Below, piece after piece: positions 34,297 to 44,803 of a DNA stretch of 64,000 bases. Source of the stretch: Atherinomorus stipes (Eukaryota; Chordata; Actinopteri; Atheriniformes; Atherinidae); NCBI GenBank assembly GCA_023101725.1, contig JALJCO010007865.1:458442-522441 (forward strand), read 5' to 3'. The notes under the pieces are model-generated. The model was not told the origin of the DNA, made no database searches, and was given only the letters and a program-made list of their open reading frames with translations. Numbering within the stretch: the stretch's first letter is position 1; every line of letters begins with the position of its first letter. The position numbers and the translations under genes are program-made.

Positions 34297-34505
34297 GGAT
34301 AACTTTATTTTTTTCCAACCTGGACCTTATTTCTAGGAATTTTTTTATGTGCATATATTTACTGGTGAAGTTTCTGCATCACTTTGAGTCCTTCGGAAGA
34401 TATTACGTCGAGTCGTCCTTTGGTTTACATTCAGCAAAATCGTGGAGAGAGGGCAGCCACTATATAAGACATTATCTGCAGTAAAACTCCTTGATTTTAT
34501 CAATG
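34297..34505 (+). mobile_element. Foldback element, TTAAAGGATAAC family, left half
   Basis: Begins GGATAACTTTATTTTTTTCC directly after TTAA, then CTGGACCTTATTTCTAGG, CGAGTCGTCCTTTGG and GTAAAACTCCTTGATTTTAT, matching the arms at 17945-18684. Only one arm is present. It inserted into the SINE at 34104-34292; no continuation of the SINE follows. Confidence 0.7.
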
Positions 34506-34899
34506 AACGAACAAATCTCATGGCAGCTGCCGTGACTCCAGACTCCTGCAGGCGGCAGTTGTCATGAAGCCAGTGACAAAGCTCAGTTTGGAAAGGCAGA
34601 GGATTTTTTATTTTAAATCGACTATTTTATAATACTGAAAATTTACAGGAAAATACTAAAGTTGGCTGGAAAATGGGTTAAAATACGATATTTTCCCGGC
34701 CATAACGTGAGACTTGACAGCTATGGAATGTGCCCTAAATCACATCTTACCCCAGCAGTAGCTGTAACTGAACACAAAGTCAGCAGTGGAACATACTGTA
34801 GGTGCACGTGCATGCACTGATTCTCACAAGCTGCTGGGATTCATTTCAGACTCCTCTGCCAACACGCAAGCACTGACCATGAGTTCTGCTCAGCAGACC

Positions 34900-35480
34900 A
34901 CACAAAAAGAGCTGTGAATGCAGTATATATGTGTTTAGGATAAATCTCATTCATCCCATGTTCGAGAGGCTGCAGATGACAGGTAGGCCGTCGCAGGAAA
35001 GGAAGATGAGGAGTGGGAAAGTTGAAAAATGGGGATAAAGATGGGTGGAGGGTGATTGCTTGTAGGGGCGGTTAAAAGCCGGGGGAGGGTTGAGTAAACA
35101 AGCAGTAATTAAGAGCAGAATATTCGCTATCATTGCAGTTTTCATCCTGGAACGGGCTGCTTCAGAAGCTTTTTTTTTTGCTGCACCCAAAGCTAATTTT
35201 CCCACACGTCAGCCACTCTCCTCCACCACTGTAAAGCAGTGTACAGTCACTGTGTGTGTGTGTGTGTGTGTGGTTCTGTGTGTGTTATGAAGGCCTTGGG
35301 CATCCTTAATGCCAATTAAGAAAAGGGGCAGAGAAACCAACCCTGAGCTGAACTAGCAAGCGCTGACGGGGAGGAACTGGAAGAGGAGCGAGACAGGAAG
35401 GAGGGACACATTTGCATATAGTATCTGGGTTACATTATAATCATTATCACCACATTTACATACAATCAGAGGAGTCGTTT
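34900..35480. promoter_or_regulatory. Candidate conserved non-coding element
   Basis: Repeat-free block except for (TG)n at 35250-35272. It holds GAGTAAACAAGCAGTAATTA (forkhead plus homeodomain words), CTTAATGCCAATTAAGAAAA (paired homeodomain words), and ACATTTGCATATAGTATC (POU octamer-like). No coding pattern. Inference from motif density. Confidence 0.28.
35250..35272. repeat. (TG)n microsatellite
   Basis: Eleven TG units. Confidence 0.95.
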
Positions 35481-35756
35481 GGATGTACTGACTTCATTTT
35501 GCTTCAGTTTGACAAAACTTGAGTCTTTCAATCCCTTTTAAACTGGTTGTGGTTTGTGTCACGGGGACTTTTCCTCACGTCATGCAGGTTTTCAAGCTTA
35601 TGCACCTAAAGCTGAATTTGTTCATTTAGAAGTTGGAAGCAGTTTTAGCCAAAGCTGGAATATAGAATAAGAATAGATTTTAATGGCGCAATTCAAAGCA
35701 GGCAAAGCGTCTTGAATTAACACTGTTACCATCATGAGATGTCACGTTATCCAGCT

Positions 35757-37332
35757 CAGCCATTCTCAACCTTGGGGTCCTGACCCCAACTGGGGTCCGA
35801 ACCCGATGATTTCTGGGGGTCGCCAAATCATTTTGGAAAAATATGAATGCGCAAAATTAATGTAGCTTGATGACCGGACATGAGAAGGACGACAAGCGGT
35901 TGGTCTCAGTCAGTCATTTTGTTGCTGGGAACCAGTTACTGTCAGCTGTAACGAGGCTACACCAAAACAACAACAACAAACCTGTCCACTCATCTCATGT
36001 CTGATCTGTCATTCATACATCATCAGAGCAAAGAAACCTTTTCTTTTCTCCCCGGTCTGCTGTCAGCAGGAGTGGCGGCTACATGAAGCGTTTGCAGACA
36101 GTCTGAAATAGCAGAACTTAAACTTAAACATTTGGCTATTTGAACATTATAAAAGTAAATTTGAAATGATGACAGGTCCCAGTATGGATGGGTACCAAAC
36201 AAGACCATTTACCGGCTGATAACCTGCCACAGAGTAGCGTTTAATGACCAGCTTTGTCAGAGAGGACGACGACGAGGAAGAGAAAAAAAATTGCTGTGCT
36301 GAGCTGCTTCGGCAAGAAATTCAGCAGTTTTTAGTGTAACAGGAGGGACAGCACGACCAGGGAGCGGTGGATTATATTTATCAGTGAGGATGTGCAGTCG
36401 GTAAGTGTTGCTGCTTGTGTAACTTATCTTTTCTGTAACAGACCAGTAAACGATGGTAGACGAATGGACAAGCTGCTAATGTAGCTACAAAAGCTAACAC
36501 TCTTTGGTTAACTTCACGTCAGACGTCCGCTCCTTATATTCATCAGAATCAGCCCTTTTACTCCGCGGATCCTCTCTATCAACCGTACCGTTATGTTTTT
36601 ATCACTTTTTTTTCGGTTGGGACATCATTTAATTCACTTGGTCTGTCCTGATAAAACTTGGTTTTGGCTTTGACTCTTGCCTCGTGAACGCGCTTATTCA
36701 CCTTTTTTTGCCCCGCCCACTTCTGAACGGCCTCGTCTTCCGGAATGTGTTGACATTTCCAGTCGCTAGCTGCAGCTCGTCAGTCGCAGTGAAAAACACG
36801 GTCGCCCACGTAACGAGATGCAGCGGCTTATTTGGGAAGAAACTAAACAAACTATTTTGAAAAATTCAGATGGAGGTTAGTAAAGTCACTGAGTGGGAGG
36901 ACGGATGCAGATTTGGATTAAAAACGTGATTCTCTGCTGTAAACCCGATTCGCATGTGGTGCTCTGTAATGCACATCACAGATTAGAAGAGAGATGAGAT
37001 GTGCAATGTTTTGTTTTGTTTTTATTTTATTTTATTGCTGTCAAGCGTGTGGCGTTAAATCTCTGCAGAGTAGAAGAGTCCAGTAACGTGTGCCAGTATT
37101 TAAGACGTCACCCCACGTATTGTAGCACAATAATAAAATCATAATAAATAATTCCCCTGAAGCTAAAATGTACTGAACAGGAAGTATGCTTTACTGGAAT
37201 ATTACTTCAGATTTTGGGTTATAATATACGTGATAGTATACATAAATGCTACAAAATAAGTCTGCATGAGTTCGGCTTGGAGATATGAGTATGAACATGA
37301 TAATATGTCGCTGAGAAGGTTGAGAACCGCTG
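35757..37332. mobile_element. hAT-like element, 1.6 kb (GGTTCTCAACC ends)
   Basis: The left end CAGCCATTCTCAACCTTGGG and the right end, minus strand CAGCGGTTCTCAACCTTCTC, match. The left continues GGTCCTGACCCCAACTGGGG, the typical 'NNGGGTCNNGACCC' block of this family. The interior has a splice-donor-like CAGTCGGTAAGTG near 36397 but no frame longer than 61 codons, so the transposase is deleted or decayed. I find no clear 8-bp target duplication. Confidence 0.65.
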
Positions 37333-37513
37333 CTCTAGAGGACGACAAGCTGGAAAAAATGTGGTTGGAGTTTATTTGTTGTACTGGACGATGAATCGAC
37401 TCCAGAAGTGGTTAGATTTTATCTTCAGGAGCAGAAAAAAACTCAACTTTGTGTGTGAACTTCACTCCTCACAACTTCATGAATCTCGGGCAGTTAAGTG
37501 TTTTTTCTCTGGG

Positions 37514-38016
37514 AACACTGTTGCCAACTCTTCAGGGAGAGAGAAGTCGCTAAATGATGTCACTGTACCGGATAATCAATTTCCTGCATGTGCAGTACCA
37601 TTTAATGGCATCCAATATATTTATTGTCTGACATGCTACTATGTCACTGTTGCCAACTTTTCAGAGGGAGAAGTCGCTATTGGCTGACCGAAAAGTCGCC
37701 AGAAATCATTAAATGACGTCACCGCGCTGTAAGATTACTTTCGCGCATGCGCAGCGTCAATTTACAACACTTCATATTTTTATTTGATACGTTACCATGC
37801 TAATTTACAAGGGTACTAAATGGGTGCCGAATGGGGCCGACGGCAGGCAGCTCCTGATGAATGGGTGGAGCGATATAAACTTCATCTGTCTCCATGATCA
37901 CCATGAAAAGTTGCTAGATTTGTCGCTCGTCGCTTTTTTTCAAAATAAGTTGCTAGAGGGGTCTGAAAAGTCGCTAAAAATAGCGACAAAGTCGCTAAGT
38001 TGGCAACAATGTTGGG
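37514..38016. mobile_element. MITE with ACACTGTTGCCAACT ends
   Basis: Left ACACTGTTGCCAACTCTTCA with GAGAAGTCGCTAAATGATGT. Right, minus strand, CATTGTTGCCAACTTAGCGA, CTTTGTCGCTATTTTTAGCG. A second copy of the left word (CACTGTTGCCAACTTTTCAG, about 37646) lies inside, suggesting a nested or duplicated end. No transposase. Confidence 0.6.
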
Positions 38017-38148
38017 GATTATATCTGAAACTTGACACAGTTCGCTCTATAAAAACGCCTCACGGACAGACAACAACACCGGTCAGTGAAAACATCTCCT
38101 AGCTCCATGCTAACTGTTAGCCTGTGATTTATTAGCTAATTTACTTAC

Positions 38149-38249
38149 TTGTCAGGGTCTCTGTAGTACTTCTGTGGTACTGCGCGTACTTCAAACTCCA
38201 TATCAGACTCTGGGTCGAGCGCATACAGCTCCATAACAGGCTGCTCCAT
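38149..38249 (-). CDS. Possible isolated first exon, function unknown
   Basis: On the minus strand a real ATG (38249-38247) in AAAATGGAG context opens 33 codons, MEQPVMELYALDPESDMEFE followed by VRAVPQKYYRDPD, then runs into GTAAGT (38148-38143), a consensus splice donor, in phase 2. The acidic, non-repetitive peptide and the donor look like coding exon 1. Upstream on the minus strand is a CACGTG-containing 200 bp. No second exon with matching phase is recognised, and the nearest element (37514-38016) is a MITE, so this may be the first exon of a transposon gene, or chance. Not recognised. Confidence 0.3.
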
Positions 38250-38825
38250 TTTATTCCGTCGATTGGAGTCCGATTATCCATCAATGTTTACAAATAACAT
38301 CCACGTGAGTGACGAAGCTGGTGTTAAAACCAAATCTGTTTTCTTCAGATTCTGTTTCTGTTCTGGGGCGACATCATGAGGGGTAAAACATGTCGAGATT
38401 GGTCGAGAGCTTCAGTGCTTCAGTGCAGTCAGCTGTTTTACTTCCATGTTGGAAATTAGACGCATAAAAAAACCTAATATTTACACCAGATTAGTTTCTG
38501 TAGTGGTGAGGGGAACATATTTAGCTTATAAATGCCTTTAGTTGACTTTTTGAAGGTTTGAAAAGCTGATACAGCTGCTTTAAAATAATTCTTTTGTTAG
38601 AAAAGGAGAGAAGAGAGTCAGGGAGGAGAATAAATATTATAAAATAAAACTGATTTTTAATTTTTTTTTTTTTTTTAAAAAAATTCTTTTAATCTTCTCC
38701 CGTGCAGTATAGTAGAGGTAGAATGATGATCTTGCTGTTTTATTGTATTTAATAGATTTGCTCTGAAAGGGGGATCTTCATGATCACATGTTTCTTCTTT
38801 TTATATTTTTTATTATGCTGCCAAT

Positions 38826-38885
38826 CTCTATAGAGCATTGGCAGTATATTGCTCTAGAGCAATATACTGCCAATGCTCTATAGAG
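38826..38885. repeat. Perfect 60-bp palindrome
   Basis: The sequence is identical to its reverse complement over all 60 bases, centred at GCTCTAGAGC (38851-38860). The sub-palindrome CTCTATAGAG occurs at each end (38826-38835 and 38876-38885). It lies 46 bp upstream of the first Helentron-like copy and may be the 5' palindrome of a related element. Confidence 0.95.
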
Positions 38886-40239
38886 CATTGGCAACATATT
38901 ACTATTGCTCCGCGTTTATTCCGCGTTATTATTGTGTGAATGCTGTTAAAGCATTCACACATTTGTTTTCCTGTTTCTCTTTCTTTATTATTATTATTTT
39001 TCCGCCGTTTTTTGGTCGTCCATATCTTCAGCATGCTTCACCCGATTTTAGCCGTTCAAACTTTAAAATGTTCAGCTCCTTCTGGAGATGTGTGCTCGGA
39101 AGTCTGGTATTGATAACTTCAACTGTTTTCAAGTTATTGATCATTTATTGATAAAATTTTCCCCATTGACTTCAATGTTAAACCTTCAAATCCTTCAAAA
39201 AACTTACTCTTCTTTAAACGACTAAGGCTTTTTCATACCTTCAGCTAGAAATACCATTCAAACTTTATACGAATCAGCAGAGATTCAGCTTTAAAGCTTA
39301 GTATTTTTTAAATTGATATCTTCAGCCAATTTTGAATTATGCCAGTTTACAAATTGTTCAACTTTTAGAAATTCAGCTTTTTCACTACCTTCAGCTCCAC
39401 TCTACTTCACTCTAACTTCAAATCCTTCAGCTCCAATTAGCGTTCATATCTTCAACATAATTTCAGCTAGAAACACCATTCAAACTTTCAAATACTCTTC
39501 AGGAGTTGAACAACTAGAATCTATATTTTCAGCTTCATATCTTCAACCGTTTTTGAGCTATACCCTCTGAAAAAAACATGAAAAATTGCACTTTTCAGGC
39601 AAAAATTTTTGCTCCTCAGGAAAATCTTGAACAAATGCCCATAACTTCCACAGTTTTCGTCACAGAAAAATAAAATTTAGATTAAAACGGAGCTTGACTC
39701 GTTGGCTTCGTCGGCACCCCCGGGTCAAAAATCCGTCAGACGCACCGTTTTCGAACTACGCCCCTCGGAATCTTACAAAGTCACCATTTTGCCCCTATTA
39801 AACTCCATTGTAATCTGGACGGGGAGACAAAAAAGTCATGCAGAATTAATCTGCCAGCATTTAAATTCTGTTCCACTTAGGATAAAATAAAAGACATTTC
39901 TGAGTTCCTCAAAGCCTCGTGATGCTCACGGTGAAAAAATTATTTTGATATCTGTTACGGATTTCTCTCAGTGGACAGTTGTTCGGGGAGTGTTCTCCAG
40001 CATTTTCCCATAGAAAACTGAAGCATAAAGTCTGTGTAACTGAAATCAACTGTCATTCTCTTACACACACAGGTGCTGCGTTGTCATGACAACTTGATCA
40101 TTTCTCCCTGCTGTGTTAATTAGTTTCACCTTTGACCTAATTCCTTATCTACAAAGCAATGCATGATGAAGATGAAGCTTTAAAGCCACTGCAGTCATCA
40201 TCACTGTCCCTCTGTCCACTTAATTGGTGTCTCACCATG

Positions 40240-41225
40240 TCCTCAACACTCTTCTCTCCTTCCTCATCTTCTCTTCTCTTCATCATCTCTCCTTCCTGGG
40301 TCCTCCATCATCCTCCCTCCTCTTCATCATCTCTCTTTCCTGGCTAATCCCTCATCGTCCCTCCTCTTCATCATCTCTCTTTCCTGGCTAATCCCTCATC
40401 GTCCCTCCTCTTCATCATCTCTCTTTTCTGGCTAATCCCTCATCGTCCCTCCTCTTCATCATCTCTCCTTCCTGGGTCCTCCATCATCCTCCCTCCTCTT
40501 CATCATCTCTCCTTCCTGGGTCCTCCATCATCCTCCCTCCTCTTCATCATCTCTCCTTCCTGGGTCCTCCATCATCCTCCCTCCTCTTCATCATCTCTCT
40601 TTCCTGGCTCCTAGCCTCATCTTCCCTCCTCTTCATCATCTCTCTTTCGTGGCTCCTCCGTCATCCTCCCTCCTCTTCATCATCTCTCTTTTCTGGCTAA
40701 TCCCTCATCGTCCCTCCTCTTCATCATCTCTCCTTCCTGGGTCCTAGCCTCATCCTCCTCCTCTTCATCATCTCTCTTTCCTGGCTCCTAGCCTCATCCT
40801 CCCTCCTCTTCATCATCTCTCTTTCGTGGCTCCTCCGTCATCCTCTCTCCTCTTCATCATCTCTCTTTTCTGGTTAATCCCTCATCGTCCCTCCTCTTCA
40901 TCATCTCTCCTTCCTGGGTCCTCCATCATCCTCCCTCCTCTTCATCATCTCTCTTTCGTGGCTCCTTGCTCATCTTCCCTCCTCTTCATCATCTCTCTTT
41001 CCTGGCTCCTAGCCTCATCTTCCCTTCTCTTCATCATCTCTCTTTTCTGGTTAATCCATCATCCTCCCTCCTCTTCATCATCTCTTTTTCCTGGCTCCTA
41101 GCCTCATCCTCCCTCCTCTTCATCATCTCTCTTTTCTGGCTCCTGGCTCATATTGCCTCCTCTTCATCATCTCTCTTTTCTGTTTAATTCATCATCCTCC
41201 CTCCTCTTCATCATCTCTCTTTCTG
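40240..41225. repeat. 45-bp pyrimidine-rich minisatellite in copy A
   Basis: About 22 units built on CCTCTTCATCATCTCTCTTT plus CCTGGCTCCTAGCCTCATC or CTGGCTAATCCCTCATCGTC. Strong C/T strand bias. The Ser/Leu/Ile-rich frames in it are by-products. The same unit is in copies C, D and E but is absent from B. Confidence 0.9.
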
Positions 41226-41269
41226 TCTGTCATTGAAAATGGTGTCCACTTCTTCACCAGAATCAGAGA

Positions 41270-42330
41270 CAAGTTCATATCTTGGTCATGGTAACTCTGA
41301 GAATTTCAGATGAAACATCTCTAGAAAGGTTCTTTTCTGCTCTTTCAGATGACATCAAGTCCGACGTCACTTTCAAACCGGAAGTGGGCGGGGCAATAAA
41401 AAGAAATAAATAAAATATGTATCTCTGTGATGGTAGCTAAAAATGAGAAACTAATATACTAGAAAGGTTATTTTGTCCTCTTTCAGATGACATCAAGTCC
41501 GACGTCCTTCAAACCGGAAGTGGGGGGGCAAATAAAAAAAATAAATAAATATGTATCTGTGATGGTAGCTCCTAAAATGATGAAACTAATATCACTAGAA
41601 AGGTTATTTTCTGCTCTTTCAGATGGCATCAAGTCCGACGTCACTTTCAAACCGGAAGTGGGCGGGCCCTTAAAAAGAAACAAATAAATTCATGTATCTC
41701 TATGATGGTAGCTCCGAAAATTATGAAACTAATATCACTAGAAAGGTTGTTTTCTCCTCTTTCACATGACACCAAGTCCGACGTCACTTTCAAACCGGAA
41801 GTGGGCGGGGCCTCAAAAAGAAACAAATACGTTCATGTATCTCTGTGATGGTAGCTCCGAAAATTATGAAACTAATATCACTAGAAAGGTTGTTTTCTGC
41901 TCTTTCTGATGACATCAAGTCCGACGTCACTTTTAAACCGGAAGTGGGCGGGGCCTCATAAAAAAAAATTCATGTATCTCTGTGATGGTAGCTTCGAAAA
42001 TTATGAAACTGATATCACTACAAAGGGTATATTCTGCTCTTTCTGATGACATCAAGTCCCACGTCACTTCAAACCGGAAGTGGGCGGGGCCTAAAAAAAA
42101 ACAAATAAATTCATGTATCTCTGTGATGGTAGCTCCGAAAATTATGAAAGTGATATCACTACAAAGGTTATTTTCTGCTCTTTGTGATGACATTTCAAGT
42201 CCGACGTCACTTTCAAACCGGAAGTGGGCGGGGCCTTAGAAAGAAACAAAGAAATCAATGTATCTCGGTGGTGGTAGCTCCAAAAAAGATGATATTAATA
42301 TCACTAGAAAGGTTTTTAGATGCTCTTTAT
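41270..42330. repeat. ~140-bp tandem array with ETS/GC-box words in copy A
   Basis: Seven units with starts spaced 136-144 bp. Each unit has CACTAGAAAGGTTNTTTTCT, GATGACATCAAGTCCGACGT and AAACCGGAAGTGGGCGGGGC. CCGGAAGT lies at 41378, 41514, 41652, 41795, 41938, 42074 and 42218. GGGCGGGGC is intact in units 1, 4, 5, 6 and 7; unit 2 has a G run instead and unit 3 lost one G. CGACGTCAC (CRE-like) is beside it in most. No protein; present only in copy A within this window. Confidence 0.9.
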
Positions 42331-42920
42331 ATTGACATTTAGTCTTGGTATCAAACTGAGCTGGAGGGATTTAATTCAGCTCTGATTAAGCTGTCTTCAG
42401 GCTGTTTCCATGCAGTTTTAATGTTGCAGTACTTTTAATGTTGCCTTCAACCTTAAACTGATTTTAGTTCAGGCTTCCATGAGGTCTCTTCAGCCATCTT
42501 TTCCTATCTTAAGCTCGTTAAACCTTTTTTTCAAAGCATTTTCAAATATTTAAAGCCATTTTAAACTATTTTAAGCCAAATTCAACAATCATTCAACTGT
42601 TTGATCCATCTTCAGCTCTGTTTTAACATTATATTTCGATGTATTCAACTTCTTCAGCCTTATGCTTCAAATTCTTCAACTTCTCCAACTTCTTCATCCT
42701 TATGCTTCAACATCTTCAGCTTATAAGCATTACAGTTCAACTTCTTCAACTTCTTTAGCCTTTGAGCAATATAGTTTAACTTCTTAAAGCATTTCAGTTC
42801 AACGTCTTCAACTTCTTTAGCCTTTGAGCATTATAGTTTAACTTCTTAAAGCATTTCAGTTCAGCGATTTCAGCATAAACGCATTCACACCAGTTGTTAC
42901 GGAGTAACAACTTTTTCTAG

Positions 42921-44803
42921 TTGTGTGAATGCTTTCAAAGCATTCACACACTAGTTTTCCTGTTTCTCTTTATTCCCTCTTTATTCTTCTTCCGCCGTTT
43001 TTCGGTTCGCTACTCCTTCTAGCCCTTTCAACTCACTTCAACCATTCAGGTATCAAAACGTTCAGAAAATTCAGGAGAGGGGTGCTATGTCTCTTTGTAG
43101 TTGATATCTTCAACCGTTTTCAAGTTATTGATCATTTATTGGTAAATTTTGCCCATTCATTTCTAATGGGAAGCCTTCAAATCCTTCAAATCCTTCAAAT
43201 CCCTTCAAAAAACTTCAGCTCCTTTCAACCTCTATAACTTCAGCATACTTTCAGCTAGAAACACCATTCAAAGTTTTTTCAAATCTTCAAATCTTCAGCT
43301 TTTCAGCTATGTCTTTTCAACTTCATATCTTCAGCTAATTTTGAATTACGCCAGTTTACAAATTGTTCAACTTTTAGATTTTCAGCTTTTTCACTCCCTT
43401 CAGCTCCACTCTACTTCCACTCTAACTTCAAACCCTTCAGCTCCAATTAGAGTTCATATCTTCAACATAGTTTCAGCTAGAAACACCATTCAAACTTTCA
43501 AATACTCTTCAGGAGTTGAACAACTACAATCTATACTTTCAGCTTCATATCTTCAACCGATTTTGAGCTATGCCCTCTGAAAAAACATGAAAAATTGCAA
43601 TTTTCAGGCCAAAATTGTTCCTCCTCAGGAAAATCTTGAACAAATGCCCATAACTTCTACAGTTTTCGTCACAGAAAAATAAAATTTACATCAAAACGGA
43701 GCTTGACTCGTTGGCTTCGTCGGAACCCCCGGGTCGAAAATCCGTCAGACGCACCGTTTTCGAACTACGCCCCTCGGAATCTTACAAAGTCACCATTTTG
43801 CCCCTATTAAACTCCATTGTAATCTGGACGAAGAATCCTAAAAGTCATGCAGAATTAAACTGCCAGCATTTAAATTCTGTTCGACTTAGGATAAAATAAA
43901 AGACATTTCTGAGTTCCTCAAAGCCTCGTGACGCTCACGGTGAAAAAATTATTTTGATATCTGTTACGGATTTCTCTCAGTGAACAGTTGTTCGGGGAGT
44001 GCGCTCGAGCCTTTTCCAGGCATTTTGAATGGAGTTTCTGATCCAATTATGTCTGTGTCATCTGCAGCCTGTCACACACACACAGGTGCTGCGTTGTCAT
44101 GACAACCTGATCAATTCTCCCTGCTGTGTTAATTAGGTTCACCTTTGACCTGATTCCTTATCTATAAAGCAATGTATGATGAAGATGAAGCTTTAAAGGT
44201 GAGTTCTCATGGCTTCCATAAGGTCTATTCAGCCTTTGTTCTTTTGCCTTGTTTTTTTCTTTTCCACCTTTTGTTTATGCTTTCTTTTTTGCCTCTGTTC
44301 TTGCTTTTGACTTCTAGCCTTATGCTTCACTTTTTCAGCCTATGCTTCAACTCTTTAGCTTTTCGACCTTCTTCAGCCTTACGCTTTAACTTTGCCTTTT
44401 GTTTGCTTATTTTTGTTTTTTTGCTTTGCTTTTTTTCGGTTTTAGCCTTGCTTTACTTTTTCGTTTTGTTTTTCAGCTTGCTTTAATTTTTCAGGATTTT
44501 CGGTTTTTAGCCTTCGCTTTAATTTTTTCAGGTTTTCAGCCTTACGCTTTAACTTTCTTTTTCCGCTTTTTGCTTTCTGCTTTACTTTTTAGGATTTTCG
44601 GTTTTTAGGCTTACGCTTTAACTTTTTCGGTTTTTAGCCTTATGCTTCAAATTTTTCAGCTTTTTCAGCCTATAAGCATTATAGTTTAACTGTTTCCGCC
44701 GTTGAGCATTATAGTTCAACTACTTCAGCTTCTTTAGCATTATAGTTCAGCGTCTCAAATAAAAGCATTCACACATGCTGTTGGGAGTAACAGCATTTTC
44801 TAG
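42921..44803 (+). mobile_element. Helentron/Helitron2-like element, copy B (short)
   Basis: Starts TTGTGTGAATGCTTTCAAAG with a 13-bp perfect palindrome (GTGTGAATGCTTT / AAAGCATTCACAC around one C). Ends AAAGCATTCACACATGCTGT, hairpin ATGCTGTT/AACAGCAT and TTTCTAG. The core is shared with other copies. After GATGAAGCTTTAAAG it jumps to GTGAGTTCTCATGGCTTCCA, so the 45-bp minisatellite is missing. It has a short 30-40-bp-unit array (44215-44650). Confidence 0.8.

Larger units (their letters stand above)
38932..42920 (+). mobile_element. Helentron/Helitron2-like element, copy A
   Basis: Begins TTGTGTGAATGCTGTTAAAG with an 11-bp palindrome (GTGTGAATGCT / AGCATTCACAC), then TTTTCCTGTTTCTC and CCGCCGTTTTT. 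It ends with GCATTCACAC, a 9-bp hairpin (AGTTGTTAC-GGA-GTAACAACT) and TTTTTCTAG. The 5' GTGTGAATGC and 3' GCATTCACAC form an asymmetric inverted pair. These are known features of the Helentron/Helitron2 group; 3' hairpin plus CTAG is the Helitron signature. No Rep-helicase, so non-autonomous. Inside are a core shared by all copies, a 45-bp minisatellite and a 140-bp tandem array. The next copy follows with no spacer. Confidence 0.8.

Noticed and set aside
36240..36420. hAT transposase first exon within 35757-37332
   Set aside because: A GTAAGT word is present but no sizeable frame precedes it.
39702..39890. A 62-codon frame (…VRRTVFELRPSESYKVTI…) preserved in all five Helentron copies (also 43711, 45554, 49383, 52057)
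   Set aside because: It begins with TTG, has no ATG in frame upstream before a stop, and the copies are so alike at DNA level that an unbroken short frame carries no evidence of selection.
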